NCBI GenBank assembly: GCA_937136055.1
Contig: CAKZOD010000022.1
Coordinates: 202,713-266,712, forward strand
Direction of reading: 5' to 3'
DNA: 64,000 nt
From: an uncultured Oceanospirillaceae bacterium
GTDB lineage: Bacteria; Pseudomonadota; Gammaproteobacteria; Pseudomonadales; Balneatricaceae
Shown here: positions 10,803 through 21,049 of the stretch, in pieces
How positions within the stretch are numbered: the stretch's first letter is position 1
Layout: each line of letters opens with the position of its first letter
The notes under the pieces: model-generated
What the model was told of the DNA's origin: nothing
Database searches by the model: none
The model's input: the letters and a program-made list of their open reading frames with translations, nothing else
Made by a program: the position numbers and the translations under genes

Positions 10803-10840
10803 TTCAATTAAGAAGCGAATTATGTTATAAAATGCGCCCG
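10803..10840 (+). promoter_or_regulatory. Probable rpsB-tsf promoter with GC-rich discriminator
   Basis: A -35-like ttcaat (10803-10808) and a -10 tataaa (10826-10831) are 17 bases apart. They are followed by gcgcccg (10834-10840), a GC-rich discriminator as found at stringently controlled ribosomal promoters. The -35 is poor. Confidence 0.5.
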
Positions 10841-10974
10841 AGATTAGATAGGCTATTTCTCGGTAAAAAATCACACACACATCGTCACGTTTGCTGGGTG
10901 CCTAAGAAGTTGTTCGAGGGTTAGTAAATGGGATGTGTGGACGTCAAACCCAAAACATTATAGGAAAAGAAACA
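10841..10974 (+). promoter_or_regulatory. rpsB 5' leader, possible S2 autoregulatory leader
   Basis: About 130 transcribed but untranslated bases lie between the promoter and the rpsB start. In Gammaproteobacteria the rpsB leader folds into a conserved structure bound by S2. I can see partly complementary blocks (acgtttgctgggt and ggacgtcaaaccc), but the fold was not verified. The open reading frame continues upstream here to a GTG at 10933, but MAQVTMREL at 10975 is the conserved S2 start, so those codons are leader. Confidence 0.35.
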
Positions 10975-11694
10975 ATGGCACAAGTTACAATGCGTGAACT
11001 GCTAAAGGCAGGCGTACATTTCGGTCACCAAACTCGTTACTGGAACCCTAAGATGAACCAATTCATCTTCGGTGCACGTAACAAGATTCATATCATTAAC
11101 TTAGAGCATACGTTACCTGCATTAAACGATTCTTTAAGCATTGTTAAGAATATGGCTGGCAACAAGAACAAGATCTTATTCGTTGGTACAAAGCGTGCTG
11201 CGAGTAAAATCATCAAAGAAGAAGCGCGTCGCGCTGGCATGCCTTACGTTAACCATCGCTGGTTAGGTGGTATGTTGACTAACTATAAGACTATTCGTCA
11301 GTCAATCCGTCGTTTGCGTGAGCTTGAGTCTCAAGCTGATGATGGAACTTTCTCTCAGCTTACTAAGAAAGAAGCGTTGATGCGTCAGCGTGAAATGGAC
11401 AAGCTTGAGCGTTCTATTGGCGGAATTAAAGAAATGGGCGGTCTTCCTGATGCATTGTTCGTAATCGATGTTGATCACGAGCGCATCGCAATTAACGAAG
11501 CTAACAAGCTAGGTATCCCAGTTATTGGTGTTGTTGATACAAACAGCAACCCAGATGGTGTTGATTACATCATTCCTGGTAACGATGATGCACTACGTGC
11601 AATTCAGATTTACGTTGGTTCTATGGCTGATGCATGTACTGAAGGTTCTGAAGTTGCAGCTGGCGATAAAAGCGAGTTCGTTGAAGTAGAATAA
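10975..11694 (+). CDS. rpsB: 30S ribosomal protein S2
   Basis: S2 of the small ribosomal subunit. 239 residues from MAQVTMREL, the conserved beginning, with aggaaaag about six bases upstream. Typical family blocks are visible: [37 protein letters not shown], and [20 protein letters not shown]. It is the first gene of the rpsB-tsf pair; a hairpin with T-run between them suggests attenuation of tsf transcription. Confidence 0.98.
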   Translation: MAQVTMRELLKAGVHFGHQTRYWNPKMNQFIFGARNKIHIINLEHTLPALNDSLSIVKNMAGNKNKILFVGTKRAASKIIKEEARRAGMPYVNHRWLGGMLTNYKTIRQSIRRLRELESQADDGTFSQLTKKEALMRQREMDKLERSIGGIKEMGGLPDALFVIDVDHERIAINEANKLGIPVIGVVDTNSNPDGVDYIIPGNDDALRAIQIYVGSMADACTEGSEVAAGDKSEFVEVE

Positions 11695-11741
11695 ATACCG
11701 TTGGTATTTGTTTGCTAAAGAAAATTAAGTAATTAATTTAT

Positions 11742-11769
11742 AAAAGGGGAGCCGAGCTCCCCTTTTTTT
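11742..11769 (+). terminator. Terminator/attenuator between rpsB and tsf
   Basis: Perfect stem ggggagc-cga-gctcccc preceded by aaaa and followed by seven T. It lies inside the rpsB-tsf unit, where partial termination is known in E. coli. Confidence 0.85.
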
Positions 11770-11804
11770 GAATGTTGATTGATTGCAATCAAAGGGGCGA
11801 GAAA

Positions 11805-12662
11805 ATGGCTGTTTCAGCTAAGCAAGTTAAAGAATTACGCGATCGCACAGGTCTTGGTATGATGGAGTGCAAAAAAGCACTTAATGCAGTAGACGGTGAT
11901 GTGGATAAAGCAATTGAAGAACTACGTAAGTCTTCAGGCATGAAGGCTGCTAAAAAAGCAGGCCGTACAGCAGCTGATGGTGTTGTTCTTGCTAAAGTTG
12001 CAGAAGACGGATCTTACGGTGTGTTGGTTGAAGTAAACTCTGAAACTGATTTCGCAGCACGTGAAGAAAACTTCTTAAGCTTTGCTGATAAAATCGCGCA
12101 AGCGGCGTTTGAAGCTAAAACAACTGACGTTGCAGCTGTAATGACAGATGAAATGGTAGCTGTGCGTGATGCGCTAGTTCAAAAAATTGGTGAAAACATT
12201 TCTCTACGTCGCATCTCTCTTGTTGAGGGTGGTGTTGTAGGTGCTTATGTTCACTCAAATAACCGTATTGCTGCATTAGTTTCTGTTGAAGGCGCTGATC
12301 AAGAAGTTGCTAAAGACGTTGCTATGCATATCAGTGCAACTAACCCGCGCGTTATTAATAAAGATGATATGCCTGCTGAAGAAGTGCAGAAAGAAAAAGA
12401 TATCATCATGGCGCAACCGGATATGGCTAGCAAGCCTGCAGAAATTGCCGAGAAAATGGTCGTTGGCCGTATCAGTAAGTTTCTTGCAGAAAACAGCTTA
12501 GTAGAGCAGGCGTTTGTTAAGAACCCTGAGCAAAAAGTTGGTGAGATGGTTAAGGCTGCTGGCGGTTCGGTAAGCACGTTTGTGCGTCTAGAAGTTGGTG
12601 AAGGTATTGAAGTTGAAGAAGTTGACTTCGCAGCGGAAGTAGCAGCACAGCTAAACGGCTAA
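11805..12662 (+). CDS. tsf: Translation elongation factor Ts
   Basis: The nucleotide exchange factor that reloads EF-Tu with GTP. 285 residues from [11 protein letters not shown], with aaaggggcgagaa as ribosome binding region; the frame opens 11 codons earlier but that part is not conserved. The N-terminal UBA-like domain ([16 protein letters not shown]) is followed by the [10 protein letters not shown] motif that contacts the EF-Tu Mg2+ site. The coiled-coil/dimerisation region carries [20 protein letters not shown] strong terminator follows. Confidence 0.98.
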   Translation: MAVSAKQVKELRDRTGLGMMECKKALNAVDGDVDKAIEELRKSSGMKAAKKAGRTAADGVVLAKVAEDGSYGVLVEVNSETDFAAREENFLSFADKIAQAAFEAKTTDVAAVMTDEMVAVRDALVQKIGENISLRRISLVEGGVVGAYVHSNNRIAALVSVEGADQEVAKDVAMHISATNPRVINKDDMPAEEVQKEKDIIMAQPDMASKPAEIAEKMVVGRISKFLAENSLVEQAFVKNPEQKVGEMVKAAGGSVSTFVRLEVGEGIEVEEVDFAAEVAAQLNG

Positions 12663-12678
12663 TAATTGCTGTATTTTC

Positions 12679-12715
12679 AAGCGCATGTGGCTATGATAGT
12701 GACATGCGCTTTTTT
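12679..12715 (+). terminator. Rho-independent terminator after tsf
   Basis: Perfect 10-bp stem aagcgcatgt / acatgcgctt with a 13-base loop, followed by T residues. Confidence 0.85.
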
Positions 12716-12777
12716 GTATCTGCTATCTAAGAAATATTGGTAGCAAAAGATTGATTAAAAGAGACTTGGAGTAAAAT

Positions 12778-13542
12778 ATGCCTGCTGCAGCGAATAAAAA
12801 GCTATCGCAATATAAACGAATATTATTAAAACTCAGTGGTGAAGCACTAACAGGTGAAGAAAGTTTTGGTATAGATCCAAAAGTTTTGGATAGAATGTCT
12901 CTTGAAATCGGTCAGTTAGTTGGCATTGGAGTGCAAGTTGGAATCGTTATCGGCGGTGGTAATTTGTTTCGTGGTGCTGCACTAAGTGCTAATGGACTGG
13001 ATCGTGTGACAGGTGATCACATGGGAATGTTAGCAACGGTCATGAACTCTTTGGCATTAAGAGACTCACTAGAAAGGGCTAATATTACAACACGAGTAAT
13101 GTCTGCAATTCCAATGAGTGGTGTAGTTGATCATTACGATAGACGACACGCAATGCGTTACTTAGGGCAAGGGGATGTGGTAATCTTCTCAGCAGGTACC
13201 GGAAATCCATTTTTTACAACAGATTCAGCAGCTTGCTTAAGAGGCATTGAAGTTGAAGCTGATGTTGTGTTGAAAGCAACAAAAGTTGATGGTGTGTACA
13301 CAGCAGACCCTATGAAGGATACAAGTGCTAAGCGTTATGTGCATTTGACCTTTGATGAAGTGCTTGAAAAACAATTAGAAGTTATGGATTTGACAGCTAT
13401 CTGTCTAACCCGTGATCACGATATGCCAATCAAAGTATTTAATATGAATCGCCCTGGTTCACTTGTTAATTTAGTTATGGGTGGTACAGAAGGCACGTTA
13501 ATTGATGGCGAAGAATATACTGGAGAAAAGTATGCTGAATGA
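12778..13542 (+). CDS. pyrH: UMP kinase
   Basis: Phosphorylates UMP to UDP; the hexameric bacterial enzyme of the amino-acid kinase fold, activated by GTP and inhibited by UTP. 254 residues. Visible motifs: [13 protein letters not shown] (phosphate binding), [23 protein letters not shown], and the C-terminal [15 protein letters not shown]. The last 11 bases overlap the frr start, so the two are coupled. Order tsf-pyrH-frr is conserved across bacteria. Confidence 0.98.
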   Translation: MPAAANKKLSQYKRILLKLSGEALTGEESFGIDPKVLDRMSLEIGQLVGIGVQVGIVIGGGNLFRGAALSANGLDRVTGDHMGMLATVMNSLALRDSLERANITTRVMSAIPMSGVVDHYDRRHAMRYLGQGDVVIFSAGTGNPFFTTDSAACLRGIEVEADVVLKATKVDGVYTADPMKDTSAKRYVHLTFDEVLEKQLEVMDLTAICLTRDHDMPIKVFNMNRPGSLVNLVMGGTEGTLIDGEEYTGEKYAE

Positions 13543-14089
13543 GATTATGCATGAAGCTGAAGAGCACATGCAAAAAAGTACTGTAGCACTTGTGGAAAAT
13601 TTTAAAAAGATTCGTACCGGTCGTGCGCATCCAAGTATTTTAGATTCTGTAACTGTTGATTACTATGGCTCAAGTGTGCCTCTTTCTCAAGTGGCCAATA
13701 TTTCGGTAGAAGATGCTAGAACGCTAGCTATAGTGCCATGGGAAAAGCCTATGGTGCCAGAAATAGAAAAAGCAATTATGAAATCTTCATTAGGTCTCAA
13801 TCCTGCTACTTCAGGCGAGCGCATCCGTGTGCCTATGCCTGCACTAACAGAAGAGACAAGAAAAGGTTTTATTCGCCAAGCGCGTTCAGAGGCTGAAAAC
13901 GCAAAAGTTTCAGTACGTAATGGGCGTCGAGATGCAAACAGCCAAATCAAAGATCTACTAAAAGAAAAAGAAATCTCGGAAGATGAAGATCGCAAAACTC
14001 ATGATAAAGTTCAACAGCTTACTAATAAGTACGTTGCTGAAATTGATGGGTTGCTCGAGAAAAAAGAAACGGACTTGATGGAAATATAA
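13532..14089 (+). CDS. frr: Ribosome recycling factor
   Basis: Splits post-termination ribosomes together with EF-G. 185 residues, exactly the family length, from [16 protein letters not shown], preceded by ggag; the frame is open for 10 further codons inside pyrH but those are not conserved. Core family sequence: [17 protein letters not shown], then [16 protein letters not shown], and a C-terminal helix with [16 protein letters not shown]. In E. coli the next gene would be dxr; here uppS follows after 45 bases. Confidence 0.98.
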   Translation: MLNEIMHEAEEHMQKSTVALVENFKKIRTGRAHPSILDSVTVDYYGSSVPLSQVANISVEDARTLAIVPWEKPMVPEIEKAIMKSSLGLNPATSGERIRVPMPALTEETRKGFIRQARSEAENAKVSVRNGRRDANSQIKDLLKEKEISEDEDRKTHDKVQQLTNKYVAEIDGLLEKKETDLMEI

Positions 14090-14134
14090 GATGCTTGCCG
14101 CTACTTACCTTGTGGCGGCAATCATTACACTATT

Positions 14135-14890
14135 ATGACAACAAAAGCTGAATTGAATTTACCAGCGGACGTCGCCTTGCCTAAACATATTGCTATCATT
14201 ATGGATGGTAATAATCGTTGGGCTAAAAAACGCTTTTTGCCAAGTTTAGCAGGGCATAAAGCGGGTGTTAAAAGCGTGCGTAGCGTAATTGAAGGTTGTA
14301 TTGAGCTAGGCGTAGAATCTCTAAGTCTGTTTGCTTTTAGTACAGAAAATTGGAAGCGGCCAGCACTGGAAGTGAAAGGGTTGATGGAGCTGTTTGGTCT
14401 GGCGTTAGATCGTGAGACACAAAAGCTACATCAAAATAATATTCGACTGATAGTGGTTGGAGATAAATCTCGGTTTAGTGAGTCCTTACAGCGACGCATT
14501 AAAAATGCAGAGGAATTAACACGCCACAACGATCGCCTTACATTAAATATAGCGGCGAACTATGGTGGTCAGTGGGATATTATGCAAGCTGCTCAGCGAT
14601 TTGCAGAGGACTGTGTTGCTGGCAAGTGTACACCTGATCAATTAAATACGCAGGTGTTTGACCAATACGTTCACTTAGCGGATCAACCGAAGCCGGACTT
14701 ATGTATTAGAACGGGCGGTGAAAGTCGAATTAGTAATTTCTTAGTATGGCAAATGGCATATACAGAATACTATTTTGTGGATTCACTATGGCCTGACTTT
14801 CAAAAACACCACCTAGTAGATGCAGTAAAGGACTTTACTTCAAGAGAGAGACGGTTCGGAAGAACGAGTGAGCAGTTAGAGGAAAAGTAA
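14135..14890 (+). CDS. uppS: Undecaprenyl diphosphate synthase (cis-prenyltransferase)
   Basis: Adds eight isopentenyl units to farnesyl diphosphate to make the C55 lipid carrier for peptidoglycan and O-antigen. 251 residues. [10 protein letters not shown] contains the catalytic Asp24. Also seen: [13 protein letters not shown], and the C-terminal [20 protein letters not shown] with RxG and the conserved Arg/Ser pair binding IPP. Stop and the GTG of cdsA are one base apart. The enzyme consumes IPP, yet the MEP-pathway gene dxr usually found next to it is absent. Confidence 0.97.
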   Translation: MTTKAELNLPADVALPKHIAIIMDGNNRWAKKRFLPSLAGHKAGVKSVRSVIEGCIELGVESLSLFAFSTENWKRPALEVKGLMELFGLALDRETQKLHQNNIRLIVVGDKSRFSESLQRRIKNAEELTRHNDRLTLNIAANYGGQWDIMQAAQRFAEDCVAGKCTPDQLNTQVFDQYVHLADQPKPDLCIRTGGESRISNFLVWQMAYTEYYFVDSLWPDFQKHHLVDAVKDFTSRERRFGRTSEQLEEK

Positions 14891-14891
14891 G

Positions 14892-15704
14892 GTGCTTAAA
14901 CAAAGAATAATAACCGCCTGTATATTAGCGCCAATTGTTTTAATTGGGATTTTTTTATTACCTTTAAAGGGTGTAGCGCTTTTTGTTGCGTTAGTTGTCT
15001 TGATTGGAGCCTGGGAGTGGGGGCCGTTTTTAGGGCTGAATACTCTTATAAGCCGTTTGAGCTTAGTAGCGGCGACAGCGGGCATATTGATAATTACATG
15101 GCTTAATTTCTTCGAGCAAGCAATGGCGGTCTTTATGCCATTGGTGATAGTGGTATGGCTGGTCTCATTTTATTGGGTCAAGCGGTATCCAGTGAATGGC
15201 TTATGGGGAAATAAGTTAGTTAGCATTGCTTTGTGTTTAACGTTGTTAACAACCACTTGGTGGAGCTTGTTACAACTTAAAATAATGCCAGATGAGAACA
15301 GCTGGTTATTGCTTATTTTATTGCTTGTGTGGTCGGCTGATATAGGCGCCTATATTGCAGGTAAAAATTTCGGCAAAAACAAGTTAGCACCTAATGTTAG
15401 CCCTGGGAAAACAGTTGAAGGCCTAGTTGGAGGCGTTATTGCAGCTTCCATTACAGCGGTTGTTTTTTCATATCTTAATGAAATGCCGATGCAGCAAAGC
15501 GTCTACTTGTTGATTTTAGGAGCTGCTATTTCAATGGTTTCAGTGCTTGGGGATTTACTTGAAAGTATGCTTAAACGACATGCTGGACTGAAAGATAGCG
15601 GTTCTTTGCTACCTGGGCACGGCGGTGTCCTTGATAGAATAGATAGTCTACTTGCCGCTGCTCCATTATTTTTAATTGGCATGCAATGGTTTCCGGTGGC
15701 TTAA
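14892..15704 (+). CDS. cdsA: Phosphatidate cytidylyltransferase (CDP-diglyceride synthase)
   Basis: Makes CDP-diacylglycerol from phosphatidic acid and CTP, the branch point of phospholipid synthesis, in the inner membrane. 270 residues with seven or eight hydrophobic segments. The CDS signature [21 protein letters not shown] followed by [15 protein letters not shown] is complete near the C-terminus. Start is GTG at 14892 with aagtaagg before it. It directly abuts rseP without any gap; in Pseudomonas dxr lies at this junction. Confidence 0.97.
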   Translation: MLKQRIITACILAPIVLIGIFLLPLKGVALFVALVVLIGAWEWGPFLGLNTLISRLSLVAATAGILIITWLNFFEQAMAVFMPLVIVVWLVSFYWVKRYPVNGLWGNKLVSIALCLTLLTTTWWSLLQLKIMPDENSWLLLILLLVWSADIGAYIAGKNFGKNKLAPNVSPGKTVEGLVGGVIAASITAVVFSYLNEMPMQQSVYLLILGAAISMVSVLGDLLESMLKRHAGLKDSGSLLPGHGGVLDRIDSLLAAAPLFLIGMQWFPVA

Positions 15705-17069
15705 TTGGATATTATTCAGACGTTTTTATCTTTTGTCGTAACCCTTGGTATCTTGGTCACCATTCACGAGTGGGGGCATTTTTACGTGGCACGTTTGTGT
15801 GGCGTAAAAGTACTGAGGTTTTCTGTTGGGTTTGGCAAAATTCTATACTCCAAAAAAGACAAGAGCGGTACTGAGTTTGCCTTAGCTGCCATTCCATTAG
15901 GTGGCTATGTGAAAATGCTAGATGAGCGTGAAGGAGAAGTAGATGCTCATTTGCGTAATCAAGCTTTCAATAACAAAAGTGTCTGGCAGCGCATGGCCAT
16001 TGTCGTTGCAGGCCCTGCGGTAAATTTAATCTTTGCGGTATTGGCATATTGGGTGTTATTTGTCGGTGGTGTTAATGCGGTGATCCCTGTTATAGGGGAG
16101 ACCGTTAAAGATTCAATAGCGCAGCATGGTGCATTACCGATTGGCGGTGAGATATTAGATATCGATGGCCAAAAAATTAATACATGGCAAGATGTTAACT
16201 TAGCATTAGCTAGACGTATTGGTGAGTCAGGTTCGCTTTTTTTTAAAATAAAAGGTGGTGAGACTCAAGAGGATTTTCAAGTACGAAGTTATCGTATTGA
16301 GTTAACGGATTGGAATGTCGATTTAGAAAAACAAAGCCCGTTAAGTGGTTTGGGAATAATACCTCTTCGACCAAAGGTAGTGCCAGAAATAGCAATGCTG
16401 GTCGAAAAAGGTAGGGCTCAACAAGCAGGGTTGCTGGTTGGGGATAAAGTGGTTGCGATTTCTCAGCAGGAAATTCTGCTTTGGAGTGAATTGGTAAGCA
16501 TTGTTAAAAATGCACCTGAAAAACCGCTGGAATTTTTGATTGAAAGAGATAATAAGCAGGTAGAAATAGTTATCACGCCAGCACAAAAGTCATTGGAAAA
16601 TGGTGAACAAGTTGGGTTTATTGGTGTAAGCGTTGCACCGCCAAAATGGCCTGAGCATATGATTAGAAATAATCAGCTTGGGCTTTTTGATGCTGTATTT
16701 GCAGCGTTTAGTAATACATGGAAGATGATCAGTCTTACGTTAGATTCAATTGTTAAGATGATTGAAGGAATTATCTCCGTCAAAAACTTAAGTGGCCCAA
16801 TAACTATTGCTAAAGTTGCTACTCAGAGCGCACAATCCGGTTTTGAAGCTTATATCAGTTTCCTTGCGTATCTGAGTATTAGTTTAGGAGTGTTAAATTT
16901 ACTACCAATCCCTATGTTAGATGGTGGTCATTTGTTTTATTACTGCATCGAAGCGATTAAGGGAAAACCTGTTTCACAGAAGGTGCAGCAATTTGGGCTT
17001 CGTATCGGCATGGCGCTATTATTTAGTATGATGGCAATAGCAATGTTTAACGATGTTATGCGTCTTTAA
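15705..17069 (+). CDS. rseP: Site-2 intramembrane zinc protease RseP
   Basis: Inner-membrane metalloprotease that cleaves the anti-sigma factor RseA and leftover signal peptides, releasing sigma-E under envelope stress. 454 residues. HEWGH zinc motif at residues 21-25 in the first membrane segment; the third ligand is in the C-terminal LPIPMLDGGH (Asp406). Two PDZ domains lie between. Start is TTG immediately after the cdsA stop, with ggtgg upstream; no alternative start exists before HEWGH. Confidence 0.95.
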   Translation: MDIIQTFLSFVVTLGILVTIHEWGHFYVARLCGVKVLRFSVGFGKILYSKKDKSGTEFALAAIPLGGYVKMLDEREGEVDAHLRNQAFNNKSVWQRMAIVVAGPAVNLIFAVLAYWVLFVGGVNAVIPVIGETVKDSIAQHGALPIGGEILDIDGQKINTWQDVNLALARRIGESGSLFFKIKGGETQEDFQVRSYRIELTDWNVDLEKQSPLSGLGIIPLRPKVVPEIAMLVEKGRAQQAGLLVGDKVVAISQQEILLWSELVSIVKNAPEKPLEFLIERDNKQVEIVITPAQKSLENGEQVGFIGVSVAPPKWPEHMIRNNQLGLFDAVFAAFSNTWKMISLTLDSIVKMIEGIISVKNLSGPITIAKVATQSAQSGFEAYISFLAYLSISLGVLNLLPIPMLDGGHLFYYCIEAIKGKPVSQKVQQFGLRIGMALLFSMMAIAMFNDVMRL

Positions 17070-17186
17070 TTAAACTATAAGTGTCAGTTTGTTTCGGACC
17101 AATAGCTTAATTTGCAATTTGATTTAGATATTTATTATCAACAAGTTAAAATATACTCATTAAATAGACTTAATAGAGAAAAATTC

Positions 17187-19496
17187 ATGAAAAAACAGTT
17201 AGGATTATTACTAGGTTTTTTGCTCTGCACTAATATTTCTTATGCTGCATTCCCCGCATTCAAGGTTAAAGACATACGTCTTGAGGGTGTGGTTAGTATA
17301 GAGCCAAGTTTGGTCTTTCATAACTTTCCGATAAGTTCTGGCGAAGTAGTGACTCAACCATCATTAAGTGCTGCGGTTAAGCAACTCTATAGATCGGGCT
17401 ATTTTCAGGATATTGAAGTTGAGCGTGAAGCGAATGTAATTATTTTAAAGCTTGTTGAGCGCCCTGCAGTCAGCAAAATTCGCTTAAAAGGCAACAAAGT
17501 TATTAAAACAGAAGCTTTGAAAGAAGGGTTGGAAGCTTCTGGTTTAAAAGAAGGCATTGTGTTTAAACGCTCTGCACTGGAAAAAATTAAAACCGAGTTA
17601 CAAAGTGTTTATGCATCACAAGGGCGTTACAACGCAAAAATTGATGCCAAAGTGGAGCCTTTAGAAGGCAATCGCGTTGCCGTCAATATTGATATAAAAG
17701 AAGGTAAAGTTGCTCTTATTAATCATATTAATATTGTTGGAAATACAGTGTTTGATGATGAAGAGCTAAAGGATCTGTTTGAATCCCAATTGCCGTCAAT
17801 GTGGTCTTGGTTTAGTAAGAGTGACCGATATTCAAGAGAGCGCTTATCAGCAGATATTGAAAGAGTTCGGTCTTACTATCTAGATCGTGGTTATATCAAT
17901 TTTAAAGTGACATCCACTCAAGTTTCTATTTCTCCTAATAAGAGGAGTGTGTTCATTAGTATTAATGTATCAGAAGGAGAGCAGTTTCGAATCGGAGATA
18001 TATCTGTCAGAGGTGAATTAGTTGTTCCTTTAGAAAAACTTAATGATCGAATAAAGCTGAAAAGCGGAGATGTATTTTCTAGGAAAGAAGTAAGTGAAAC
18101 ACGTGAAGCATTAGTTAACGAACTCGGTAAAAACGGCTATATGTTTGCAGACGTTAGACCCTTGCCAACTGTTTCAAGTGGCTCTAATGCGGACTTAGTA
18201 TTTCAAGTGATACCGGGAAAAAGAACTTATGTTCGCCGTATTAATATTAAAGGCAATGAAAAAACGGCTGATTTAGTTATACGTCGCCAACTTCAACAGA
18301 TGGAAGCGGCAATAGCATCAAGTGAAAAAATAACTAAGTCTAAAGAAAAACTGGATAGATCTGGCTATTTTTCCGAGGTGGAAATTGATACTAAACCAGT
18401 ACCTGGCACGGACGATCAAATAGACGTAAATTTAAATGTGAAAGAGCGAGCTTCTGGTAGTTTTACTGCTAGTTTAGGTTTTTCACAAAGCGAAAAACTG
18501 ATACTTGATTTTGGAGTAAGCCAAGATAACTTTTTAGGAACGGGTAATCGTGTTAGTGCAAACATTGCAAAGTCTGATGTCAAAAAAGAGTTACGTTTTG
18601 ACTATGTAAATCCTTTTTACACAGTTGATGGTGTAAGTCGTGGTTTTGATGTTTTCTTTCGCAAGGAAGATTTTGCTCAAAACTCTACAAGTAAATTTAA
18701 AATTAATGAGTATGGTGGCGGGGTTACTTTTGGTTACCCGATAAATGAATATCAGCGAATCTCTTTAAGGTTAGGTGCAGAAAATGTTGAAGTGCAGCCT
18801 AATACTGTTACAAGTGAAGAAGTTAAAAACTATATTGCCACAAATGGCGAGAAGTTTGTAAATACCAATGCAACACTCTTTTGGAATGAAAACCGCATGA
18901 ATCGCGGGTTATTTCCAACCAATGGACGTAAGCAAAGCGTTAGTTTTGAATTATCAGTACCCGGTAGTGATTTAAGCTACTACCGCTTAAAATACAATGG
19001 GTCTTGGATAAAATCTCTTACCCTTGATGAAAGATGGCTTGTTGGTGCGAGAGGGAATTTCGGGTATTCAAATAAAATTGGAAATAAAGACTTCCCATTC
19101 TTTAAGCATTTTTTTGCTGGTGGTATTGGCACCATGCGCGGAGTTTCGAATAATTCCCTAGGACCTCGTGATAGTTTAGATGACCCGATCGGCGGTAATA
19201 TTTCTATAACAGGCGGTGCTGATTTAATTGTTCCATTACTTGATGATGTGAAAAAATACAGAACTTCGTTATTTGTTGATTTTGGCGGTATTTACACGAC
19301 TAATTGCTTAAAAGGTTCAGCGGCTTCTAACTGTAAAACAGGTGTAGATTTTGGCGAGCTAAAATACTCTACAGGTATTGGTTTTACATGGATTACCCCA
19401 CTAGGCCCGCTAACATTCTCATATGCTAAGTTGCTGAACAAAAAATCAACGGACAGTGAAAAGACATTCGACTTTACACTCGGTGGTACTTTTTAA
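17187..19496 (+). CDS. bamA: Outer membrane protein assembly factor BamA
   Basis: Essential Omp85 barrel that folds and inserts outer-membrane proteins. 769 residues from the ATG at 17187; a longer frame from TTG 17112 is non-conserved and would bury the signal peptide. Signal peptide 1-20 ends in SYA before AFPAFKVKDIRLEG. Five POTRA repeats fill about 21-420 (for example SKIRLKGNKVIKTEALKEGL and LINHINIVGNTVFDDEEL). The barrel contains the conserved loop 6 motif in GGIGTMRGVSNNSLGPRD and ends in phenylalanine (LGGTF), the usual barrel signal. Its partner lipoprotein bamB is at 59975-61114. skp, normally next, is absent. Confidence 0.97.
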   Translation: MKKQLGLLLGFLLCTNISYAAFPAFKVKDIRLEGVVSIEPSLVFHNFPISSGEVVTQPSLSAAVKQLYRSGYFQDIEVEREANVIILKLVERPAVSKIRLKGNKVIKTEALKEGLEASGLKEGIVFKRSALEKIKTELQSVYASQGRYNAKIDAKVEPLEGNRVAVNIDIKEGKVALINHINIVGNTVFDDEELKDLFESQLPSMWSWFSKSDRYSRERLSADIERVRSYYLDRGYINFKVTSTQVSISPNKRSVFISINVSEGEQFRIGDISVRGELVVPLEKLNDRIKLKSGDVFSRKEVSETREALVNELGKNGYMFADVRPLPTVSSGSNADLVFQVIPGKRTYVRRINIKGNEKTADLVIRRQLQQMEAAIASSEKITKSKEKLDRSGYFSEVEIDTKPVPGTDDQIDVNLNVKERASGSFTASLGFSQSEKLILDFGVSQDNFLGTGNRVSANIAKSDVKKELRFDYVNPFYTVDGVSRGFDVFFRKEDFAQNSTSKFKINEYGGGVTFGYPINEYQRISLRLGAENVEVQPNTVTSEEVKNYIATNGEKFVNTNATLFWNENRMNRGLFPTNGRKQSVSFELSVPGSDLSYYRLKYNGSWIKSLTLDERWLVGARGNFGYSNKIGNKDFPFFKHFFAGGIGTMRGVSNNSLGPRDSLDDPIGGNISITGGADLIVPLLDDVKKYRTSLFVDFGGIYTTNCLKGSAASNCKTGVDFGELKYSTGIGFTWITPLGPLTFSYAKLLNKKSTDSEKTFDFTLGGTF

Positions 19497-19568
19497 AAAT
19501 ATGTATATGACCACTCACTATTTAATAAGTGGTGGTCAATATCCCTATGGGCTTAGTTGAGGTTGTCG

Positions 19569-20609
19569 ATGTACAGTTTGTCACAAATAGCTGAATTGGT
19601 TGATGGCGAAGTTCAAGGTGATAAAGATACACCGATAAATAGCATGGCTCCGTTAGATTGTGCAGGCGAAGGGGCTATTAGCTTTTGTGCTCAGCGTAAA
19701 TTCCTCTCTCAATTAAAGTCTTGCCAAGCTACAGCGGTTCTCGTAAAACAAGCTGATGCGCATTTAGTTTCTCAAACTGCTATTGTTGTAGCTGATCCGT
19801 ACTTAGCTTTTGCACAAATTAGTCAATTGTTCGATTGGCGAAAAGCTATTAAATCAGGTATTGCAGATAATGTATTTCACAACCAAGCAACTGTGTCTAA
19901 ATCAGCTCAAGTATGTAGTGGTGTTAGTATTGGTGAAGGTTCAATTATCGGTGAGAACTGTTATCTTGGTGCAAATACGGTAATAGGAAACAACTGTATT
20001 ATCGGTGAAGGCACTAGGCTTGAAGCAAATGTCACCCTATATGATGGGGTGAAAATAGGCGAGAGATGCTTAGTCCATGCAAGTGCTGTTATAGGTGCCG
20101 ATGGCTTCGGTTTTGCAAAAAAATCATTAGGCTGGCAGAAAATTCACCAACTTGGTTCAGTTGTCATTGGTAATGATGTTGAGATAGGCGCAGGTACAAC
20201 CATTGATAGAGGTGCGCTGTCTGATACTATTATTGGTAATGGTGTAAAATTAGATAACCAAGTTCAAATCGCGCACAATGTAAAACTGGGTGATTATACT
20301 GCTATTGCAGGCTGTACAGCGGTTGCTGGTAGTGCCAAAATTGGTGAGAATTGCACTATCGCTGGATTGGTCGGAATTACTGGGCACTTAGAGGTCGCAG
20401 CTGGGTCACATATAACAGCAATGAGCTTAGTCAGTCATAGTATTAAAGAAGCCGGTGTGTATTCATCGGGATCGGCAATTGATAAGCATCAAAACTGGAA
20501 GAAAAACGTTGTTAGATTTAAAAGTTTAGATGCCCTTGCCAAACGTGTAAAAAAATTAGATAACGCAGTTGAAGTGTTGTTGAGTAAAGAGGATAAAAGT
20601 AAAGCATGA
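19569..20609 (+). CDS. lpxD: UDP-3-O-(3-hydroxyacyl)glucosamine N-acyltransferase
   Basis: Third step of lipid A synthesis: transfers a 3-hydroxyacyl chain to the 2-amino group. 346 residues from ATG 19569, preceded by gagg; the frame also opens at TTG 19557. It has an N-terminal uridine-binding domain, then a left-handed beta helix built of hexapeptide repeats ([20 protein letters not shown] and similar) with the catalytic His in [13 protein letters not shown], and a C-terminal helical tail. ATGA overlap with fabZ. Confidence 0.97.
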   Translation: MYSLSQIAELVDGEVQGDKDTPINSMAPLDCAGEGAISFCAQRKFLSQLKSCQATAVLVKQADAHLVSQTAIVVADPYLAFAQISQLFDWRKAIKSGIADNVFHNQATVSKSAQVCSGVSIGEGSIIGENCYLGANTVIGNNCIIGEGTRLEANVTLYDGVKIGERCLVHASAVIGADGFGFAKKSLGWQKIHQLGSVVIGNDVEIGAGTTIDRGALSDTIIGNGVKLDNQVQIAHNVKLGDYTAIAGCTAVAGSAKIGENCTIAGLVGITGHLEVAAGSHITAMSLVSHSIKEAGVYSSGSAIDKHQNWKKNVVRFKSLDALAKRVKKLDNAVEVLLSKEDKSKA

Positions 20610-21040
20610 TGATGGACGTCAATGAAATTAGGGAATATCTCCCACATCGTTACCCGTTTCTGTTAGTAGATAGAGTGGTTGAATTAGAATTAGGGAAATC
20701 GATCAAGGCGTACAAAAATGTAACGGTAAATGAGCCTTTTTTTAATGGACATTTTCCTGATGAACCCGTTATGCCGGGTGTTTTGATTGTTGAAGCTATG
20801 GCACAAGCTGCGGGTATATTAGGCTTTAAAACGATGGATAAAACGCCACAAGATGGATCGATATACTATTTCGTAGGTTCCGATAAATTACGCTTTAAAA
20901 AGCCTGTGGTTCCAGGTGATAGATTAGATTTGTTCGCTGAAGTCGTTTCAGAAAAACGTGGGATATGGAAATTCGATGTTAGAGCAGAAGTTGAAGGTAA
21001 AATGGTAAGTTCGGCAACAATACTCTGTGCGGATCGTTAG
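20606..21040 (+). CDS. fabZ: 3-hydroxyacyl-[acyl-carrier-protein] dehydratase FabZ
   Basis: Dehydrates 3-hydroxyacyl-ACP in fatty acid elongation and competes with LpxA/LpxD for the same substrate. 144 residues, hot-dog fold. [13 protein letters not shown] leads into the active-site block [21 protein letters not shown] with catalytic His49 and Glu63. Start overlaps the lpxD stop by four bases. The lpxD-fabZ-lpxA-lpxB order is standard. Confidence 0.98.
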   Translation: MMMDVNEIREYLPHRYPFLLVDRVVELELGKSIKAYKNVTVNEPFFNGHFPDEPVMPGVLIVEAMAQAAGILGFKTMDKTPQDGSIYYFVGSDKLRFKKPVVPGDRLDLFAEVVSEKRGIWKFDVRAEVEGKMVSSATILCADR

Positions 21041-21049
21041 GTAATTATA

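Noticed and set aside
10656..10880. 74-codon minus frame spanning the map start and the map/rpsB spacer
   Set aside because: It runs through the rpsB promoter and leader and overlaps map in another frame; no conserved features.
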